NCBI RefSeq assembly: GCF_032362555.1
Contig: NC_083513.1
Location: forward strand, 9,300,001-9,364,000
Direction: 5' to 3'
DNA from: Amyelois transitella
Taxonomy: Eukaryota > Arthropoda > Insecta > Lepidoptera > Pyralidae
Length of the DNA stretch: 64,000 bases
The first letter of the stretch is position 1, and each line of letters begins with the position of its first letter. Shown here in pieces: positions 33,926-44,000 of this stretch. Both the position numbers and the translations under genes were made by a program. The notes beneath the pieces are model-generated. The model saw only the letters and a list, made by a program, of their open reading frames with translations. It was not told the DNA's origin and made no database searches.

Positions 33926-35002
33926 AACTATAAAAGCCTGAACTCGTATTCTTTTGTGGTTTGCGGATAAAAGCTCTCTCAATTATAAATGCGTAAAATT
34001 TCAAGAAGATTGTTTCAGTAGATAACGCGTGAAGAGACAACAAATTATATACGAGTATAATACAATTCTTATAGCAAAAAAAAAATTAATTAAAAGTAAC
34101 TAGTGCTATCAGCAAGAATCACTCAAATATCTGATTGTAATATTACACGTGTTTATCTTGATGGTAAATCAATGTAACTTTTAATGTAGATAATTTGAAA
34201 CATGATACAAATACTATCATTTTTATGGCATGGAATCTTTTGCATAATGTACAGCATAGAAGATATTGTGGTAATAAAAAATAAATTGAAATCATTTAGG
34301 AGTGAAAATCGGAACTTTTCTCCTTCCGATATACCGTTGTATAAAAAGTAAGTACCTTTATCGTGAGGAAACTTGCACATTCAGGCAACTGGATGAGGTA
34401 CCATGATCCATATTGTTTAGGTTTCCCTACAAACTTACCCCGGGCTCCTTTAAAGAGGGGTGAGGGTGTAACCTGGATTTTATTTTTAGAAGTGTAGCTC
34501 CAAATATGACTTGTTATCGTTGCAGAAGACAGCTAAAGTAACCATTTATTGATAACTATTTTCAAATTTCCGCCGGAAAATTGCCATTTTGCGACTATCA
34601 TACTGTGATCATGATAACTCAAGTCTACTAATAACCGAATCGCCTAGACCAACATATTGAAAAATTAAATTCTTTCATGAATATTAGGTATTTATTATAA
34701 GATCAAATACTAGAAAATTGATGCATTTCAAGATTGCAAGAAGATAAGGAGTTTAGAACATTTAAGCAAAATTATATGACACACTTTAACAACATAAGTT
34801 TTTTATTCAATATAAGATTCAATTCTCTTCCATCATCATCTGATGGTAAGTATATTATAATTTTATATCCGAACATCGTCCTCTTTCCCAAGAGGGATAG
34901 GCAGAGCAGAGACTTCATGTTACCAATTCTGACTTGTTGTAAACTGAAGTTTTAAAGCATATGCGTCCTCACAGCATTCTTAATTGCAGTTACTTTGAAC
35001 AA

Positions 35003-38000
35003 ATGCTTAACAAACTGGATTACTTCGGAGACAATACTTCGCTGCATGGAGTTAAACATGCGTTCTCCCTCTCACATATACCATTTTTTAAAAAGTAAGT
35101 ACTTGCAGTACAATTATTTATGGCTTGGATCATTTTATTTCCATAATAAATACGGGACGAATTACTCCGACTGAGTTAACGTCGAAGTTAGTTAGAAACT
35201 TGTGTTTAACTATACGATACTATATAAACACACGATAAACACTTAGATAAACATACGAGTATAAGTCCCAGGCTAATTAGAAAAAAAATCATTTCTCATC
35301 ATGCCTTGGTCGAGATCCGAACATGGGACCTCCAATTTTACAGACAAGCACTCTACCACTGCATAACATAGGCCGTCCATACGTTCTTATTAAGTGGAAG
35401 CCTGAACAAACTGACTTTTTTCTAGATTATTCTGGATTCTGGTCTTATCAGCAAGTGGATTCGGCGCTTCAGTGATACTAAGGTCACTAATGGCACTATA
35501 TTCTGGTGAAGCTGTGTCCTATGTATTGGACACCAATTATATCGACTTCGAGACGCCTTTCCCGGCCGTGACAGTATGCCAGCAAGTGGACTCGGGTCAA
35601 GCCATGAGTTATATAATAAAGTAAGTAGGAATAAAATTTAGTTATCTTAATTTATAAAAAGGACTGATTAACAGATTTCATGTGGTTTCCGACCATTTAG
35701 AATGGAACCATGTCTTTCTCTTTTTATGGATGTCGTAAAATGCGACTAAGTCATATGTTTATAAACTTGGAGTTGCACTTATAGACACCATCGGCTAGCT
35801 ACCTGTCACTATTTGAATCTCAATGCTATCATGAAGCCATACAGCTGAACGTGGCCTTTCAGTCTTTTCAAGACTGCTGGCTCTGTCTATATATGTATGT
35901 ATGTATTGACAGACACACCAACACACATCCAAATCGCTGGGCTAGAATTGACAATTAAGCATGTTTCATTCTAAATTAGAAATCAAGCATCCTCTATTCT
36001 ATATTAGAAAACTGGCCTCGTCGCCGCTCGCGTGAAATGTAAAATCTTGCTAATTTTAGTTCCTGCGGGAAGTTCTGGAAATCCTCTCTAAATGTACCCC
36101 TAAATTAAAGACATTATATGAAATGGTAGGAACGTGCCTTATTCAAATGTAGAACTTTCTCAGAAGACATTTTTAAACTACCAAATCTAGAGGCTTTAAG
36201 TTAAAGATACTACATACTGACGTCTTGAGCTTTCAAGACTTGACTTCACTTGACATTATTATCATGAAAACAGGAACGGTCTACCCAAAAGCCTGGTAAC
36301 ATTCTACAAGGAGGTCAGTTTTTATTACCTCAAATACTGCAAAACTTGGTGCGACTGTAAGATGAATGTCACCTGTATGGTGGACTTCTTAGATGCTGTG
36401 GAACAGATAAGGTCTCCTTGTAAAGACATCATGACTGACTGCTGGTTTAAAGGAGAGCATTTTCCATGTTGTGACCGGTAAGTTCCAAGAGTCTGAAACG
36501 GTTTATCAACAATCGATTCCACCTATGAATTTCACCCACATACGTTTCGCCAACATCCTGACATTAGTTAAGCCGTTGGTGAAATATTTGTGGGTGAAAC
36601 GTTCAGGGAGTAAAGATTCTGTGGGTCGACCGTTCATGGATCAATCAAGTGTTGGTAAGCAGTTAAAGACTCAAGTTTATACCTGACATCAAAAACATTC
36701 TAGACCGTATAAACTGTTCTACTTCTTGGCGTAAATCCGGTAAAATTTACTACCTCTTTGAAGTGGAGGGGTGCGCGTTCTGACCATGAGCCAGGATTGG
36801 ATTTACACGAAGCGAATCCCATCTCTTCTCGACTAACTAATACTGGATCATAGTAAAAACTGCACTAGATGAATGTGTCTTAAGTGCCTTTTACGGCATC
36901 CATGAAAAAGAGCTGCAGTGGTCCTCATTCTAAAGAACCGGGAACCTTACGGCTCTCCGGACCGAAGAAATTACGCCAAATCTTTACACAGGCATCAGCG
37001 CGGATAATTTACTTCAAAGAATTGCTAATAAGAGAAAGAACGACTATGATTTAAAGATCGACATATGATCGTCCAGAAATTTGAAGCTTAATGTTTTTTA
37101 ACTTTCAACTTATCAGGTTTCTCCCATTGGAAACCGAGTACGGTCTATGTTTCACGTTCAATTCAAGATTGCACGGCCATGTTTTGAAGGCAAGCCGACG
37201 AGATGGACCCTTACTGCCAGCCCTTGTGTTCAACGTCAAAGAAGAAATTGGGGTGAGTTGGCCATCTATTCCTCGGGAACATCTGCTTCGTCCTGGCGTT
37301 AATTGCGATTAAATTCTCATCTCTTTGGAGTGGAGACCGGGGTGTGACCTTTTGACTATATTTCTGGATTGGGTAAGTCAGGTTTTTACATGAAGCGATA
37401 CCTGTTTAATCTCCGCAACCTGTACAAGGGAACCAAACCCATATTAGATAACTAGCTTTTGCCCGCGGCTTCGCCTGCGTTAATTTCGCTTCCATAAAAA
37501 GATTGCTTAGATTAAGAGCCTTGCATTGACATAAACTAATATTATGCAAAAAATAGATGTGCCTACGTGAGTGCGTGTTTGAGGATGCTATTCAATCATG
37601 CAAATTCAACTGGATAGATTTTGATGAAACTTACGTACACGGGAAGAATAATGCCTGGAATAGAACATAATTTATTTTTCCTACAAAAGCAAAGTCCCGG
37701 GGGCGCAGCTGTTAAAAAACGAATAAATTCTAAAGACAAAAAAAGGTAAGTATAATAATGGAAAGTTAAAGTATCTCTTTGTATACAACATTTGCTGTCT
37801 TGCCCATTGGAGACATCACAAATAAACTGTCACAGCTGGTGACCCGTGAGCAAGCGACGTAGAGCTGTCCGTGTGAGAAGCAATTCGTCCTGAGGTCGAC
37901 TCCGGCTGCTCCAAGACTTTGCGATTTGTTAATTGTCATCGCGAAACATATAGCCACTGGAAACTGTACACGCTTAAATTGAAATGGAAAGTTGTTGGGA

Positions 38001-41000
38001 ATGAGGGGAATGCGCGGTATAAAAACAATTTCACCAGCTGCACAACCAGTAAGAATTTTAGCTTCTATAATATTGTTATGAAGCGACCCCACTTTAAGGC
38101 GAGTCCCATTACAACGTTTCGGCGGCGTTAAGTTGCGTAGCAACATAATTGGAATGCCTACTTTTAGTGCAATTGTATGCGCGGACAGTCCAGATGCCGA
38201 AAGTGAATTAAGGAACTCTACCGGATAAGTTGTAGTATCGGTACTATTTAAAACTGTATTTATGGATTGGTATATAATTTTCATATTACGTGTTAGACTT
38301 AATTTCCTAACCTGAGGCCAGAGTATGGATCGTTTGAGACATGCGCTTACTTCATCAGCTCTAGTACCTCGGCTTATTACGGGTAGAGTCTGGCGGAAAT
38401 CACCACAAAATAATACAGTGGTACCACCCATAATGCGATTCCCTGTTATTTTCTCCAAATAAGTAAATGTCTTAACCATGGAAACTAAACCAATGAAAAA
38501 AGAATTTTTAATTAATTAAAAAATTTGCCAGCGGCTACAATCGCGTTATTTCTTAAATTCTCATGTGGCGCCATCTCGTATCGGGTGGTCAAAAAATAAA
38601 TATCTAAAACACGGGAACTAAATCAATGGTGAAACGGTAAGTACTGACGTTGCTATATGTGTGTTATTCCTGCTAATTTTGAGGAACATGGCAACCGTCG
38701 CCGATGCGGGGTGCGTCAAACTACCTACATAAAAAAATCTTCTCATACATAAAAAAAATATTCTTAAAGATGTGGTGAAACAGTAAGTACTGGCGGAACT
38801 AAAATTACTTAATTAAAACTTAATTAATTTAAAAATTTTCCGGCGGCTACAATCGTGTTATTTCTTAAATTCTCATGAGGCGCCATCTCGTATCGGGTGG
38901 TCAAAAAATAAATACCTAAACCACGGGAACTAAATCAATAAACAAAGCATAATGAATTAAATCAATAAAATGCTATTTTTAATCATCATCATCATCATCA
39001 TCATCATCCATATCCATACATATAATAAAACTGTAACTCAACTTTGTCTGTACATTGAAGATATTTAAGAAAAAAAATTATAAGGGGTCTTTTTAGGGTC
39101 AATAGAAGCCAAAACAATTTTTTTTAGAATTTTTGTCTGTCTGTCTGTCCGTCTGTCTGTCTGTATGTTTGTACGCGCATCACGCAAAATCTACCGAACG
39201 GATCTGAACGAAATTCGGCACAGATATAGTTAGTTACCTGGATTAGAATATAGGCTACTTTTTATCCTGAAATTCTATCCCAAGGGGATGAAATAGGGGG
39301 TGCAAGTTTGTATGGAACTTCGTCATTTTTGATTTGAATCAATATAAAAAGCTATAAATTATTATACATACAGACAGACAGACGGACAGACAGACAGACA
39401 AAAATTCTAAAAAAAATTGTTTTGGCTTCTATTGACCCTAAAAAGACCCCTTATAATTTTTTTTCTTAAATATCTTCAATGTACAGACAAAGTTGAGTTA
39501 CAGTTTTATTATATGTATGGATATGGATGGTAAAATCTGCACTTAATCAATGTGCCTATTCTCTAGGTCACTTCAAGCAAGCTCTTGTGTTATCCCAAGA
39601 TGAAATAAATCATTATTATTATATCATCAAGAATGCAGGATCTGTTTACCCCGCAAGGAATATAGACGTGATTATTCATGTAATCAATAAATGAATGGAG
39701 TGATATGTTCTTTTTATGCGATGGTTGTATGGAACAGACATCGACAAAAAAAAAAAGGGGAACATTTTTATTCTAGCTGCAACGCGCTGTCTAGTGGTAT
39801 AATAATCTTAGGCTCGTTATATAGAAACGCTTCCAAGCATTTGACACCTGTCTATGGCGACTGAGGTAGATCCGCCGTATCAAGAATTTTTTTTTATGTT
39901 TTTAGTTAAGAGTTCACTCTCCAGAAGACATGGTCTCAGTCGCGATGGAGAACCCACTGGGCAAGCCGATGTCGGTGCCCCTCATCACTGATCTGGAAAT
40001 CATCTTGAAGGTAGACATTTAGTTTCTTCACATCAGTGTAAGTGCGAGCTCTACTCGATCTCGAATCGAAATCGAATTTGTATGGAATTGGAACATTAGT
40101 GTCGTTGATTAAATCACATACAAATTTGCGTTTACTTACTCGACTCATTCGATTGAGTAAAACTCGTACTAACTCCTCTTAAACATATTATTTATACAAG
40201 TAAATTTGCGTGAAATGTATTGTCTGCCCCTATTTGATATACTTCTATTGCATTTTTATAAATCAATAGGCTATTACACTCTTTTTTGAAAACTGTTTTA
40301 AATCAATCCTGAGACTGTGTTATACCTATAGAATTTTTATTAAAATTTTTTGAAGCCGAAAAGTGCTCTAAAAACGATTTATTATTTATGATTTTGTATT
40401 TTCGCGCGAAAACGCCATCCGCCATGCTGGTTTGACTCGTGACGTCATACTTTTAGTAAACAATACAAAAAATAGGTTATGTTGGATTGGTTGTGTAATA
40501 ATTTACCTATTATAATTGTGTATTGTAAGAGAATGTTTAATACAATAAATACTTACATCGCTGTTTTAACATTTCTTAACTCAGCAGAACAGAAATCGGG
40601 ATTGGACGCAAAAAATTTCGCCACCATCAACGTATTAATCCTCGGTAGATTTATATTGTCTGCTTTCACAAAACCGTCTTCCATGATTCTATTAAATTAT
40701 TAAAGAGTAAAAACCCAAAAACGTGATAGAAATTTTAAAGTTTCAAAATAAACAGAGCCTGACATCATCAATATGTTTTCGATTCGATATTTGTTTACTA
40801 AAAGTATGACGTCACGTCAGTACCCAACATGGCGGATAGCGTTTTCGACTTTTGAAGAACAGATTAAAAAAGAGGATTTTTTAAATTGAATTATAAAATC
40901 CATATTGCACTTTTATGAATAATGATCGATGTTTTTCTTTTATTTTTTACAAAATCTATAACATACGTGCATTTTTATATTTTTTTTTACATGGTGTAAA

Positions 41001-44000
41001 ATAGCCTATTGGTAATGTTCAATAACTCCATACATAAAAAGTATCTTTCTCAAAAAGGTCACTCACTTTCCACTTTCCATCCTTCTTTCGTTTTTTCTTG
41101 CCCCTACTGGCTTTATTCCCGGTCACATCATAACCCATACAGCTAAAGCTGGTGGTGGTTATAGTCTTTTCAAGACTATTGGCTCTGTCTAACTCACAAG
41201 GGATATAGACGTGACTGTATATAACCTCATGACAAAAAGACAATTTCCCAAGCTTACCACAAGAAGATCGATTGATGAATTTGAGGCTGACTTTCCAGGC
41301 GGACCTGATCACGAGCGACCAAGCCGTGACTCCAATGACGCCCGCAGCCCGCAGCTGTCTCTTCCCCTACGAGTGGCCTGAGCACGCGGTCTACTGGAAC
41401 TTCTCCCGGTACACCTACAGCACCTGCATGCTATACTGCAGGGCCATGGCGCAGTACTACTATTGCAATTGCACGCATCATTTGATGCCAAGGATAAGTA
41501 AATAATACAATCATAGTTGAAATTACGATTATTAGGGATAGGCTTACAAACATGGGATTCTTTTTTAGGCGATGGGCTAGCGACCTGTCACTATTTGAAT
41601 CTCAATTCTATCTTGTATTCTTTTATCTTATTTTTCTATCTATAATTTGTGTAATTTGTCCCGTGTATATTTATTATTATTTCTTCACACAGGAATGGGA
41701 AAATCAGGAATTATATATAATTAAACCACAAGCTGCGTTGCAGAGCTCTTCTAAAACTAATTCATACTACCGATACTAACAATATAAAATGAGAAAATGT
41801 TTGTCCGGCTTTCACGTCAAAACCACTCAACCGATCTCTATAAAATTCTGCATACATATAGTGTGGAATACGAAAAAAGAGCTAAAGTACTTTTCATGCG
41901 GACCAATCCGCGGTTGAAAGCTAGTATATATGTATATATATACCATAACTAATCTGACAATGTTTTTAGGAAATCTTCCGTTTTGCAATGCTGACGAAAT
42001 TCAATGTCTCAGTAAAACTAAAGGTAAGTATTTAAATCCGGTTATGTCGTTACATAACACTACAATAACTTATATACTTTCTCGGAGGGGTAGGCAGAGA
42101 CTACATATTTCCACTTGCCACGATCCCTGCATACTTCTTTCGGTACATCCACAACTCGGCGGTTTCGAGTACTCTTGACCTGACCATTTGCCAGGATGAG
42201 TTATTAATATTATCTTATGTTGTTAAGTGTTTAATTAAATATAGTTTTTATGACTTAATTTTTATGACATTATCTATCAACAAATTACTTTTACCTAAAC
42301 TTTACCTGAGGTAAAATCAGTTCATATTTTTTTGTTCTAAAATATTATAGGTATACAAATGAAGTGTTAGAATTTTCGGGAAATTCCCAATAGGTACAGA
42401 GAAATCCATTAAAAATATCTGGTCTAATGTAAACTCAATATTCTGAGTTATTATTGCTTTAACGTTACTGAAAATTGTATTCAAATTAGCTTATCTTTTG
42501 AAGACAGAACGTGATCAATCATAAATTGATAAGAATTTACAAAAAAATAAGACAATCACCATTTAGGAATTGAATTTGTTATGATAAAGTAAATATTTTT
42601 ACTGATTTTTTAAAATGAAAATCAATAAAAACCGCCCGGTGGTTTTCGATACTTAAGAATATAATCACTTCATTTCTTTCCCACGGATGTCGTAAATGGC
42701 GACTAAAGCTAGAATCCTGAATACGAAGGAACCGTACATATATCATAATTATCTTGATTGACATTTACATATATTTACAGAGCAAAAACAGAAACAGCTG
42801 GCCACACACTGTAATTTTCCTTTCTTAACAGACAGTACATACATACATACATACATATAGTCACGTCTATATCCCTTACGTGGTAGACAGAGCCAATAGT
42901 CCCGAAAAGACTGAATGGCCACTTTCAGCTACTCGGCTTAATAATGGAATTTTAGTGACAGGTTGCTGCTAGCCCATCGCCTAAAAAAAGGATCGCAATT
43001 TTACAAGCCTATCCCTTAGTCGACTTTTACAACATCCATGGGAAAGAGATGGAGTGGTCCTATTCTTTTTTGTATTGGTGCCGGAAACCAGACGGCACCA
43101 GACAGTACTTACACTTTTTATTTTTTATAAATACAACTCTTCTTCCTACAGATCAGTTCTCGAGCTACCCATGTAGTTGTCCGATGGCGTGCGAGGAAGT
43201 GAATTATAAAGTGGTCCATATCTTCAATGTGTAAGTGAGACATAGGATCTTAATGTCTTCAATTATTGTTTACATAAATTGAGAGAGTGCCGTGTGGTTC
43301 CCGACTTCAATAAAAAAAAGAGTAGTACCACCTCTATAGAGATAGGCTTATTAATTTGAGATTCTTCTTTTAGGCGATGGGCTAGCAACCAAAAGCCAAA
43401 TTGTTGAATGTAGCCTATCAATCTTGTCTAGACTGTTGGCTCTGTCTTCCCCGCAAGGGATATAGACGTGACTACATGTATTTAGTATGAGAAAATGTTT
43501 ATCCCATCGTCTAACAAAGAATTCCAAGTTTGTAAGCCTATCCCTTAGTCGCCTTTTACGACATCCATGGGAAAGAGATGGAGTGGTCCTATTCTTTTTT
43601 GTATTGGTGCCGGGAACCACACGGCACAAAAATACTATTCTATAATAATTTGTGGCGTTGTTTAACCTATAGTAAAATTTCATAATAAATTTATTTAATG
43701 ATGGAGTCATAAGGCAAATCATTATCTATCTATCTATATGGCAAAACAAACTGCACTCGAAAAAGCAAAGTCTTTGAGAAATTATATTATTCTTTGTGTC
43801 CAATCTTGCCCAAAGTTTTTTAATCTCCTCCATCTGTTTGAGGGCGTAGTTCTGTGATTTGATTGCTAATCTTTGAAAACACGAGTACTAAACGAATTTC
43901 AGTAGACTTGCCAATGTTTTTGCGGTGAAGAAATCTTTGATTTGAATTTCAATACCTACATGAAACTCCGCCATTACTGAGTAATATAATGGATGGTTGA

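Noticed and set aside
34734..34843. Open frame with a GTAAGT donor, considered as an upstream channel exon
   Set aside because: Its phase 1 donor cannot join the phase 2 start of the exon at 34990 in the correct frame, and it has no obvious ATG.
42837..42860. (tacata)n runs as part of a CRISPR-like or satellite array
   Set aside because: They are short microsatellites at the 5' edge of family A copies, scattered in both directions with no spacers. The genome is eukaryotic.
43351..43722. 123-codon minus-strand open frame
   Set aside because: It reads through the antisense of two family A repeats; the same peptide pieces appear wherever that repeat occurs.
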